Below are positions 29,358-36,258 of a DNA stretch of 64,000 nucleotides, piece after piece. The notes under the pieces were generated by a model. It worked only from the letters and a program-made list of their open reading frames with translations. It did no database searches and had not been told where the DNA came from. Source of the DNA: Cohnella sp. CFH 77786 (GTDB lineage: Bacteria > Bacillota > Bacilli > Paenibacillales > Paenibacillaceae); the NCBI RefSeq assembly GCF_019400745.1, contig NZ_WJIB01000008.1, positions 62,001-126,000 of the forward strand, read 5' to 3'. Both the position numbers and the translations under genes were made by a program. Numbering within the stretch: the stretch's first letter is position 1; each line of letters starts with the position of its first letter.

Positions 29358-29849
29358 TTACGGGGATACCAACAGACGGTTGTCGTCCTCGAACTCCTCG
29401 AAAATGATGCCATCCTGCTTGTATTTTTTCAAAATGAAGAACGTTTTGGTGGAAATGACGGAATCGATGGTCGACAGCTTATTGGAGACGAACGAGGCGA
29501 CTTCCTTCAGGTTCTTGCCTTCGATTTCGACGCACAGGTCGTAAGCTCCGGACATCAGGTACACGGACTTCACTTCCGGGTACAGATAAATCCGTTCCGC
29601 GATGCTTTCGAAGCCCCGTCCGCGTTCCGGCGTGCACTCGACCTCGATCAGCGCCGTCACCTTCTCGTCGTCCACCTTGCTCCAGTTGACGACCGTCGCG
29701 TATTTTACGATTACGTGGTCCCGCTCCATCTCCGAGATCGCGGCCGCGACTTCCGCTTCCTGCGCCCCGAGCATCGTGGCGATCGTGGAAGCCTGCAATC
29801 TCGCGTCTTCCTTGAGCAGGTCCAGGATGCTTAACTTCAATTGGTTCAT
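29358..29849 (-). CDS. alaR: Lrp/AsnC-family transcription regulator, AlaR-like
   Basis: The protein is 163 residues. An N-terminal winged helix (LSILDLLKEDARLQASTIATMLGAQEAEV) is followed by an RAM/ligand domain (EVKSVYLMSGAYDLCVEIEGKNLKEVASFV). Lrp-type proteins form octamers that bind DNA and sense amino acids. It is the first gene of a two-gene unit with the alaT-like aminotransferase and probably regulates it. The regulatory domain ends with a longer acidic tail (FEEFEDDNRLLVSP) than in E. coli Lrp. Confidence 0.85.
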   Translation of the reverse strand: MNQLKLSILDLLKEDARLQASTIATMLGAQEAEVAAAISEMERDHVIVKYATVVNWSKVDDEKVTALIEVECTPERGRGFESIAERIYLYPEVKSVYLMSGAYDLCVEIEGKNLKEVASFVSNKLSTIDSVISTKTFFILKKYKQDGIIFEEFEDDNRLLVSP

Positions 29850-30050
29850 CGCTATCCCTCTTTGTCGTCATCTGGTTACACCGAAATCCGAAAGACCCGT
29901 TATACGTTTAAATTACTCTCCATATTACATCAAAAACAGGCTCCGTGTGAAGAAAAATAAAGGGGCGAAAAGGTGCCAGTTTGGCGTATTTTCACAATGG
30001 CCGCTGGGCGGCTAGGAGCCGGGGAAGAAGCATCGCCTCCATACCGCTAT

Positions 30051-30560
30051 CTCCGCCTCCGAACCGGCTTTTCGGACAACTTATGGACTCTTGTTCCTTA
30101 ACTCCGCCTCCGAACCGCCTTTTCGATCGACTTAAGGCAATTTGTACCTTAACTCCGCCTCCGAACCGCCTTTTCGATCGACTTAAGGCAATTTGTACCT
30201 TAACTCCGCCTCCGAACCGCCTTTTCGATCGACTTAAGGTCATTTGTTCCTTAACTCCGCCTCCGAACCGCCTTTTCGATCGACTTAAGGCAATTTGTAC
30301 CTTAACTCCGCCTCCGAACCGCCTTTTCGATCGACTTAAGGCAATTTGTACCTTAACTCCGCCTCCGAACCGCCTTTTCGATCGACTTAAGGTCATTTGT
30401 TCCTTAACTCCGCCTCCGAACCGCCTTTTCGATCGACTTAAGGCAATTTGTACCTTAACTCCGCCTCCGAACCGCCTTTTCGATCGACTTAAGGCAATTT
30501 GTACCTTAACTCCGCCTCCGAACCGCCTTTTCGATCGACTTAAGGTCATTTGTTCCTTAA
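30051..30560. repeat. tandem array 3: 51-bp unit, 10 copies, with 153-bp superperiod
   Basis: Ten 51-bp units start with CTCCGCCTCCGAACCG at 30051, 30102, 30153 and so on to 30510. The first is diverged. The other nine occur in the order A A B three times, where A has GGCAATTTGTACC and B has GGTCATTTGTTCC, so the array is a triplicated 153-bp block. Copies of the same type are essentially identical. Each unit carries the perfect inverted repeat TTAAGG...CCTTAA. Reading frames run through both strands because 51 is divisible by three, but they have no start signals. Confidence 0.95.
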
Positions 30561-30628
30561 TGTTCCCCGGCGCCCGCGAACGAAACGGACGGGCCGCCTG
30601 CGGCTGACGCCGCCCGGATCCCGTCCGC

Positions 30629-31546
30629 TCAGAAAATGCCCATGCTCAAATACCGCTCGCCGGTGTCCGGCGCGATGCACAACACCCGCTTGCCCGGGCC
30701 GAGACGGCGGGCGACGCGGAGCGCAGCCCACACCGAAGCGCCGGACGACGGTCCGACGAGAATACCTTCCCGCGCCGCCAGCTGCCGCGTCGTCTCCAGC
30801 GCGTCATCGTCCCTCACTTGCACGATTTCGTCGTAGACGGACGTGTTCAGGATCGCCGGCACGAATCCCGGGCTGGTGCCGACCAGCTTGTGCGGCCCCG
30901 GCTCCCCGCCGCTTAGGACCGGGGAACCGGCGGGCTCCACGACGGCGACATGCAGGCCGGGAAGCCGTTGCCGCAGCGTCTCGCCTACTCCGGTAATCGT
31001 TCCTCCCGTGCCTGCGGTCGCGACGAACGCGTCGAGACGCCCCTCCGTCTGCTCGAGGATTTCGACGGCCGTGGTCGTGCGATGGATGTCCGGATTTGCC
31101 GGATTCTCGAACTGATTCGGCATGTAGCTGCCGGGAATCTCCGCCAGCAAACGCCGCGCTTCCGCGATCGCCCCCGGCATGCGCAGGGCGGCGGGCGTCA
31201 AGACAACCTCAGCCCCGTAGGCCTTCAGAAGCGCGATCCTTTCCTTCGTCATGTTGTCCGGCATGACGAGAATAAGCCGGTATCCCCGGGCGGCGGCGTT
31301 CATCGCCAGCCCGATGCCCGTATTGCCGCTCGTCGGTTCCACGATCACCGACCCGGGGGCGATCAGCCCCCGCGCTTCCGCATCCGCCAACAGCCCCCAG
31401 GCCGCCCGGTCCTTCACGCTGCCGCTCGGGTTCATCTTCTCCAGCTTCACCAGCACTTCCGCGTCGTTCGGCCCGGCAAGCCGCTGCAAGCGAACCGCGG
31501 GCGTGTTCCCGATCAGTTCCGTCACGGAGAGGACGACGCGGCTCAT
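30629..31546 (-). CDS. cysK: cysteine synthase (O-acetylserine sulfhydrylase)
   Basis: This is a fold-type II PLP enzyme of 305 residues. The PLP lysine is in NPSGSVKDRAAW, the substrate loop in EPTSGNTGIGLA, the phosphate-binding loop in ATAGTGGTITGVG, and the C-terminal GPSSGASVWAAL is typical. It makes cysteine from O-acetylserine and sulfide; CysM-like or cystathionine beta-synthase-like relatives are alternatives. The ATG overlaps the stop of the zinc-ribbon gene (ATGA), so the two are coupled. Confidence 0.88.
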   Translation of the reverse strand: MSRVVLSVTELIGNTPAVRLQRLAGPNDAEVLVKLEKMNPSGSVKDRAAWGLLADAEARGLIAPGSVIVEPTSGNTGIGLAMNAAARGYRLILVMPDNMTKERIALLKAYGAEVVLTPAALRMPGAIAEARRLLAEIPGSYMPNQFENPANPDIHRTTTAVEILEQTEGRLDAFVATAGTGGTITGVGETLRQRLPGLHVAVVEPAGSPVLSGGEPGPHKLVGTSPGFVPAILNTSVYDEIVQVRDDDALETTRQLAAREGILVGPSSGASVWAALRVARRLGPGKRVLCIAPDTGERYLSMGIF

Positions 31547-32088
31547 GAGCGCGTTGCCCGCTTTCCGCCCCGAACTTCCACCTGGCTCAGGCGCCGCGCG
31601 ATTTCGCCCCGGGCCTGCTCAGACAGGGAATACTGCACCGTGAAACAGGAGGGGCACACGTAAACCGTGAAAGAAAACGGCGCCGTAAGTAAGGCCTGGC
31701 CGAGCATCTTCGAGACTCGCGGCCGAAACGATCCGGGAGCTGCCGCCGCCTCTCCCGCTTCCAGCATGTATTCCTGGCATTGCGGGCATGCCGGGACCGT
31801 GTCCTGCTCGTCCAACAGCTTTTCCACCGTCTCCTCGAACCGGAGCAGCGCCTCGTTGTGATCGATCAGCCCGCCTTCTTCCGCCCAGGACAGGTCTTCT
31901 CTGTCCGCCGTCGACCCGGCCGCTTCTTCTTCCTCTTCCTCGTCTTCGTCCCCGGAATCTCCGAGTCCGACCCTCAGCGTCCGGTATCCGCCCAGCTCAT
32001 TCTCGCAGACCGGGCACCATTTTTCCGGCTCGGCGCCCTCTTCCTGCGGAATTTCGCTCTGGCACCACGGACACACGACAACGGCCAT
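31543..32088 (-). CDS. zinc-ribbon hypothetical protein
   Basis: The protein is 181 residues with four CxxC pairs: VCPWC, WCPVC, CPQC and VCPSC, suggesting two zinc ribbons. Between them is a strongly acidic stretch of consecutive Glu and Asp (about residues 47-56). The C-terminal part (LSEQARGEIARRL) is helical. I do not recognise a named family. It is immediately upstream of cysK, with overlapping stop and start, and downstream of a DUF350 gene and a tiny membrane peptide, all in one direction. Confidence 0.7.
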   Translation of the reverse strand: MAVVVCPWCQSEIPQEEGAEPEKWCPVCENELGGYRTLRVGLGDSGDEDEEEEEEAAGSTADREDLSWAEEGGLIDHNEALLRFEETVEKLLDEQDTVPACPQCQEYMLEAGEAAAAPGSFRPRVSKMLGQALLTAPFSFTVYVCPSCFTVQYSLSEQARGEIARRLSQVEVRGGKRATRS

Positions 32089-32141
32089 TTCCGCGCCTCC
32101 CTACTGCAACTCGTCATATTTTCGAAAATCGGCCCAGCCCT

Positions 32142-32225
32142 TTAACCCGCATTCCATAAATAAACGACGCCCAGGACAATGAAAACGAACGCCAAAGCGA
32201 ATAACGTTCCCCACAAATATTTCAT
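32142..32225 (-). CDS. 27-residue single-pass membrane peptide
   Basis: An ATG with GGAGG nine bases upstream opens a 27-codon frame, MKYLWGTLFALAFVFIVLGV then VYLWNAG and TAA. Nearly the whole peptide is one hydrophobic helix with a Lys at the start. It lies 16 bases after the stop of the DUF350 membrane protein and about 50 bases before the zinc-ribbon gene, same strand. Small membrane peptides often bind a neighbouring membrane protein; DUF350 is the obvious candidate. No homologue is known to me. Confidence 0.6.
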   Translation of the reverse strand: MKYLWGTLFALAFVFIVLGVVYLWNAG

Positions 32226-32241
32226 TCCGCAAATCCTCCGA

Positions 32242-32661
32242 TTACGTCACCGCAGCGCCGATAATGTAAGAAAGCGAGACGGATATGATCATCGCCAGAA
32301 GGCCGACGGCCCGGTTGTCTTTCTCGATTTCCTCGTCGATCCGGATGACCGGCGTCAGGAATTCGAACAGAAAATAGGCGGCCAGCAGCAAAAGAAATCC
32401 GACTGCGGCCCACAGCATGCTCTCGTAGATCGAGTCGCCCCCTTCGATGGAGAAGCGGAAAATGTTGCAGATGCCGAAAATCTTGCCCCCCGTCGCCATC
32501 GCCGCCGCCACGTTCCCCTTGCGGATTTCCGCCCAGCCGTCATATTTGGTGACCCATTCGAAGCCGGACAGAAACACGATCAGCGCCAGAATGCCCACCG
32601 AAAATGAAGCGAGCACCGCCGCAAGCGGATATTGCATCAAAGAATCGATCACGCTCTGCAT
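32242..32661 (-). CDS. DUF350 family membrane protein
   Basis: The protein is 139 residues with four predicted membrane helices (VLASFSVGILALIVFLSGF, GNVAAAMATGGKIFGICN, MLWAAVGFLLLLAAYFLF and AVGLLAMIISVSLSYIIGAAV). The central NVAAAMATGG and the acidic IDEEIEKDNRAVG are DUF350 hallmarks. Function is unknown. The gene starts 12 bases after the mutS2 stop and is followed by the 27-residue membrane peptide. Confidence 0.8.
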   Translation of the reverse strand: MQSVIDSLMQYPLAAVLASFSVGILALIVFLSGFEWVTKYDGWAEIRKGNVAAAMATGGKIFGICNIFRFSIEGGDSIYESMLWAAVGFLLLLAAYFLFEFLTPVIRIDEEIEKDNRAVGLLAMIISVSLSYIIGAAVT

Positions 32662-32673
32662 GGAGTCCCTCCG

Positions 32674-35040
32674 TCAGCGGAGTTCGGCAACCGTCACGCC
32701 CGCTCCGCCTTCTCCGTAGTTGCCAAGCCGGAAGCTTTTCACATGCTTGTGCCGGCGCAGGAAATCCTGCACGCCCGTCCGCAGCGCGCCCGTGCCTTTG
32801 CCGTGGATCAGATACACCTGCCCCAGGTTCGCCAGAAAGGCTTCGTCCAGAAAACGGTCCACCTCGAGGATCGCTTCATCGAGCGTCGCCCCCCGCAAAT
32901 CCAGCTCGGTGCGAAGATTGTCGTCCCGCGTTCGCTTCACCGAAGCCCCGGCGGCCTGGACGGTCGCTTTGGCCGGCGCCTTCTTTCCGACGGGCTCCAG
33001 ATCGGAGAGCGCCACCTTCATCTTCATGATGCCGAGCTGAACGACGGCTTCGCCGCTTCCGGTGAGCTCCGCGACATGGCCTTTCTGCCCGCCGAGGGAA
33101 AACACCTTCACTTCGTCCCCGGGTTCGATTTTCGGCGGTTTCGCGCCGGCCGAAGCCCGCGGTCTCGCCGCAGGGGCCGGCACGGCGTCCTCGAGGCGCC
33201 GTCTCGCTTCGATCAGCTTGTGCTCCTTGATCGAAGCGCCTTCTTCCAGGGCCACCCGCCTAAGTTCGGCGATGATTTCCTCGGCTTCCCGCTTCGCCTT
33301 GGCCACGGATTGCCGGGCTTCCTCTCTCGCCTCGTCAAGCAGCTTCACCTTCTGCTCCTGAAACCGGCGCCGTTCCTCTTCGATTTGCTGCCGCAGCTTC
33401 TCCACTTCGGCGCGAAGCCTCTCCGCGGCGGCGCGTTCCGACTCGGCCCTTCGGCGGTCCTGCTCGAGCGAGGCGATCATGGTATCCACCTTCAGCTCGT
33501 CTTCGCCGACCTCGCCGCGGGCATGCTCGATGATGCGCTTCGGCAGTCCGAGCCGGGCAGCGATCGCGAACGCGTTGCTTCGGCCGGGTACTCCGACGAG
33601 AAGCCGGTACGTCGGTTTCAGCGTCGCCGCGTCGAACTCCATGCTGGCGTTCATGATGCCTTCCCGATTGTACGCGTACGCCTTCAGCTCGCTGTAATGC
33701 GTCGTGGCGACGATCCGGCAGCCGATGCGATGCAGGTGCTCCAAGATCGCGATGGCAAGCGCCGACCCTTCCGCGGGGTCGGTCCCCGCCCCCAATTCGT
33801 CAAGCAAGACGAGACTGCGGGAGGTCACCTGGTTCAGCATGGAAATCAGGTTCGTCATATGGCTGGAAAATGTACTCAGGTTCTGCTCGATGCTCTGCTC
33901 GTCTCCGATGTCGGCATAGATGCTGTCGAACACGCACAGAGTGCTGCCCTCATCCGCCGTAATGAACAATCCGGACATCGCCATCAAGCTGAGCAGGCCG
34001 AGCGTTTTCAGGGACACGGTTTTACCGCCCGTATTCGGCCCCGTGACGATAATCGCCGAGTAGCTTCCGCCAAGCTCGACGTCGATCGGCACGACGTTCT
34101 TCGGATCGATGAGCGGATGCCGGGCCCTGCGCAGGTCGATGCGGCCTTCGTCATTCATGGACGGCAACGTCGCGAATTCCGATTGCGCGAGCGCCGCCTT
34201 GGCAAAAATAAAATCGAGCAAACCCAGCGTCTCGGTATCGCCGGTCAGCAGGTCCGCCTTCAAGCCGGTCTGTTCGCTGAGCCGCCGAAGGATGCGCTCG
34301 ATCTCCTTCATCTCCCGGAGTTTGAGTTCCCGGAGTTTATTGTTCAGCTGCACGACCGCTTCAGGCTCGATGAACAGCGTCGCGCCGCTTCCGGACTGGT
34401 CATGGACGATGCCACCGAAATGCGCGCGGTATTCCTGTTTGACCGGAATGACGTAGCGGTCGCCGCGGATGGTGATGAGCGCTTCCTGCAGCATTTTCTG
34501 CACGGAGGACGACCGGATCATCGTTTCCAGCTTCTCGCGGGCACGGCCTTCCCCGACGCGGATCTCGCGCCGTACGGCGGCGAGCTCCGGACTCGCCGAA
34601 TCCAGCACGTCCCCTTGCTCGTCGATGCACTTGCGGATCTCTTCCTCTAGCGGTTTGAAATCCGTCAGGGGCTCGCACATATCCTCCAAAAGGGGGATGT
34701 CCGCTTCTTCCGCCACGGAGCCGACATAGCGTTTGAGCTTGCGGATGCCGGCGATAAGCTGGGCGATATCCATCAGCTCGGAAGGCTGGAGCATGCCGCC
34801 CAGCTTCGCTCTCGTCAGGGACGGCCTCACGTCGGTGATGCCGCCGAACGGAGCGGAACCTTTGATGGCCGCCGCGCGCGAGGCTTCGTCCGTTTCCTGC
34901 AGCAGCCGCTTCGTTTCCCGCAAGTCCCGGGTCGGCCTGAGCCGCTCCGCCCTCTCTTTCCCGAGCGAGGTCGCGCACGACGCCGCGAGCCTGCGGATGA
35001 TTTTGTCATATTCCAATGTATGGAGCGCCTTATCGTTCAC
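32674..35040 (-). CDS. mutS2: MutS2 (DNA/ribosome quality-control ATPase with Smr domain)
   Basis: The protein is 788 residues. The N-terminal core/clamp is followed by the MutS ATPase: Walker A VTGPNTGGKTVSLKT and Walker B SLVLLDELGAGTDPAEGSA. A long coiled coil (about 515-620) leads to the C-terminal Smr nuclease domain with ELDLRGATLDEAI and YLIHGKGTGAL. MutS2 suppresses homologous recombination and, in B. subtilis, helps split collided ribosomes. Length is normal. zapA and pheST, often close to mutS2 in Bacillales, lie about 7.5 kb away, separated here by the RND locus and others. Confidence 0.95.
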   Translation of the reverse strand: MNDKALHTLEYDKIIRRLAASCATSLGKERAERLRPTRDLRETKRLLQETDEASRAAAIKGSAPFGGITDVRPSLTRAKLGGMLQPSELMDIAQLIAGIRKLKRYVGSVAEEADIPLLEDMCEPLTDFKPLEEEIRKCIDEQGDVLDSASPELAAVRREIRVGEGRAREKLETMIRSSSVQKMLQEALITIRGDRYVIPVKQEYRAHFGGIVHDQSGSGATLFIEPEAVVQLNNKLRELKLREMKEIERILRRLSEQTGLKADLLTGDTETLGLLDFIFAKAALAQSEFATLPSMNDEGRIDLRRARHPLIDPKNVVPIDVELGGSYSAIIVTGPNTGGKTVSLKTLGLLSLMAMSGLFITADEGSTLCVFDSIYADIGDEQSIEQNLSTFSSHMTNLISMLNQVTSRSLVLLDELGAGTDPAEGSALAIAILEHLHRIGCRIVATTHYSELKAYAYNREGIMNASMEFDAATLKPTYRLLVGVPGRSNAFAIAARLGLPKRIIEHARGEVGEDELKVDTMIASLEQDRRRAESERAAAERLRAEVEKLRQQIEEERRRFQEQKVKLLDEAREEARQSVAKAKREAEEIIAELRRVALEEGASIKEHKLIEARRRLEDAVPAPAARPRASAGAKPPKIEPGDEVKVFSLGGQKGHVAELTGSGEAVVQLGIMKMKVALSDLEPVGKKAPAKATVQAAGASVKRTRDDNLRTELDLRGATLDEAILEVDRFLDEAFLANLGQVYLIHGKGTGALRTGVQDFLRRHKHVKSFRLGNYGEGGAGVTVAELR

Positions 35041-35166
35041 GGCGGGATCGCCAACTCCTCTCGATCCTTATTATAGCCGAACCGTTCGCCGAAGCGAAAC
35101 CTTCCGCTCATAGGGAACCGATCGAGGGATAAACTAAAGATATCCCGTTACAAGGAGGAAACTGAC

Positions 35167-35532
35167 ATGAATTTCATTGGTCATGTGGTACGGTTCATCG
35201 TTTCGGCGATCGTACTGATGGTCGTAGGGTGGCTCGTCCCGAATTTCACCGTGGGCGGATTTTGGAGCGCGCTGCTCCTGGCCCTGGTCATCGCGCTCTT
35301 CGGGTGGATCCTCGAAGGGATATTCGGGAAAAAAATCACCCCGTTCGGACGGGGCATCGTCGGCTTTCTGGCCAGCGCGCTCGTCATCTGGCTCGCCCAG
35401 TTCGTGGTCGGCGGCGTCCGCGCGACGATCATCGGGGCCATTTTGGCGGCGCTGGTCATCGGAATCGTCGACCTGTTCATCCCGGTCGCGAATCCGTTCC
35501 GCGCGGGCAAAGAAAACCACGCGCGGAGCTGA
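35167..35532 (+). CDS. phage holin-superfamily-IV type membrane protein (YvlD-like)
   Basis: The protein is 121 residues with four membrane segments (IVSAIVLMVVGWLV, FWSALLLALVIALFGWILE, GIVGFLASALVIWLAQFVVGG and IIGAILAALVIGIVDLFI). This is the chromosomal four-helix holin-like family typified by YvlD, not linked to a phage here. AAGGAGG precedes the ATG. A single gene divergent from mutS2 with its own terminator. A role in envelope stress is reported for relatives and is only inferred. Confidence 0.75.
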   Translation: MNFIGHVVRFIVSAIVLMVVGWLVPNFTVGGFWSALLLALVIALFGWILEGIFGKKITPFGRGIVGFLASALVIWLAQFVVGGVRATIIGAILAALVIGIVDLFIPVANPFRAGKENHARS

Positions 35533-35558
35533 CCCCTGCGAACGAAATCTCCCGCGCC

Positions 35559-35586
35559 CACCCCGGCCGCCCGCCGGGGTGTTTTG
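35559..35586 (+). terminator. terminator after the holin-like gene
   Basis: CACCCCGGC (35559-35567) pairs with GCCGGGGTG (35573-35581), followed by TTTT. Confidence 0.85.
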
Positions 35587-35708
35587 CGTTGTCATGCGGC
35601 AATCCGGCGGATGTTCACGAACCCGTCATGAATAAGACATGGAGGAGAGCGATGCTTGTGATAAAATGAATACGGTTATTTTCTATTTTTTGGAGGGGGA
35701 ACCGCATC

Positions 35709-36083
35709 ATGCGCCAAAAACTCGCATTCTTGCTTGTCCTCGGAGCCCTTGCTTTCGGACTGGCCGCCTGCGGCGGCAAAAACGACGCCGGCTCTTCGGC
35801 AAGCCCGGAACAATCGCAAACCGCCTCGCAAGAGGTCGTCATCAAGGCTTCGAACTGGGAATTCGATAAGCCGGAATACGTCGTTCCGAAGGACACGCCC
35901 GTCAAAATCACGCTGGAGCTCGAAGGCGGCCACGGAATCAAGGTCGACGGGACCGACATCAACCTCGGGCCGGGCAACGAATCCACCGTCGTCACGCTGA
36001 AAGCCGGCACTTATGAATTCAAATGCAGCATCATGTGCGGACGGGGCCATAAGGACATGGTTTCGAAGCTCGTCGTGCAATAA
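35709..36083 (+). CDS. cupredoxin lipoprotein with a CuA-type site
   Basis: The protein is 124 residues. A lipoprotein signal ends at the lipobox LAAC (Cys21). The mature domain is a cupredoxin with H75 (GGHGIKVDG) and C106, C110, H114 and M117 in CSIMCGRGHKDM, the ligand spacing of the binuclear CuA centre of cytochrome oxidase subunit II. There is no subunit II membrane anchor, so it is a standalone surface copper protein. It could carry electrons or deliver copper to oxidase. A short serine-rich linker follows the lipid-modified Cys. Confidence 0.85.
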   Translation: MRQKLAFLLVLGALAFGLAACGGKNDAGSSASPEQSQTASQEVVIKASNWEFDKPEYVVPKDTPVKITLELEGGHGIKVDGTDINLGPGNESTVVTLKAGTYEFKCSIMCGRGHKDMVSKLVVQ

Positions 36084-36091
36084 CCACAGAA

Positions 36092-36202
36092 GGAATCGAA
36101 AAATGGCTGGTTGTCGATGATCAGCCGTTCGACGTCATCCTCGGCATCATCAGCGGCTTCGGAGGAACGGACGCGTACTTCAGTATTCACGGATTCCGGT
36201 GA
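36092..36202 (+). pseudogene. possible 3' remnant of an unidentified gene
   Basis: Just past the cupredoxin stop, in another frame, about 36 codons read GIEKWLVVDDQPFDVILGII, then SGFGGTDAYFSIHGFR and TGA. Codon third positions are GC-rich like real genes here. No start codon or ribosome binding site fits. It may be the end of a decayed gene or chance. Confidence 0.25.
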
Positions 36203-36209
36203 AGAAAAA

Positions 36210-36243
36210 AACCAAGAAGACCGCGATCGGGATCTTCTTGGTT
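36210..36243 (-). terminator. terminator of the RND pump operon
   Basis: AACCAAGAAGA (36210-36220) and TCTTCTTGGTT (36233-36243) form a perfect 11-bp stem, 15 bases past the pump stop. On the minus strand it is followed by a T-run. It may also act on the cupredoxin transcript. Confidence 0.85.
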
Positions 36244-36258
36244 CCCCTGTTCCCCTCT

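Noticed and set aside
29981..30607. 208-codon (+) and 185-codon (-) repetitive ORFs over array 3
   Set aside because: They exist only because the 51-bp unit is a multiple of three; no start signals, and both strands are open at once.
32632..34650. 672-codon plus-strand ORF opposite mutS2
   Set aside because: It is the antisense shadow of mutS2, which has full family motifs; GC-rich codon use keeps the opposite frame open.
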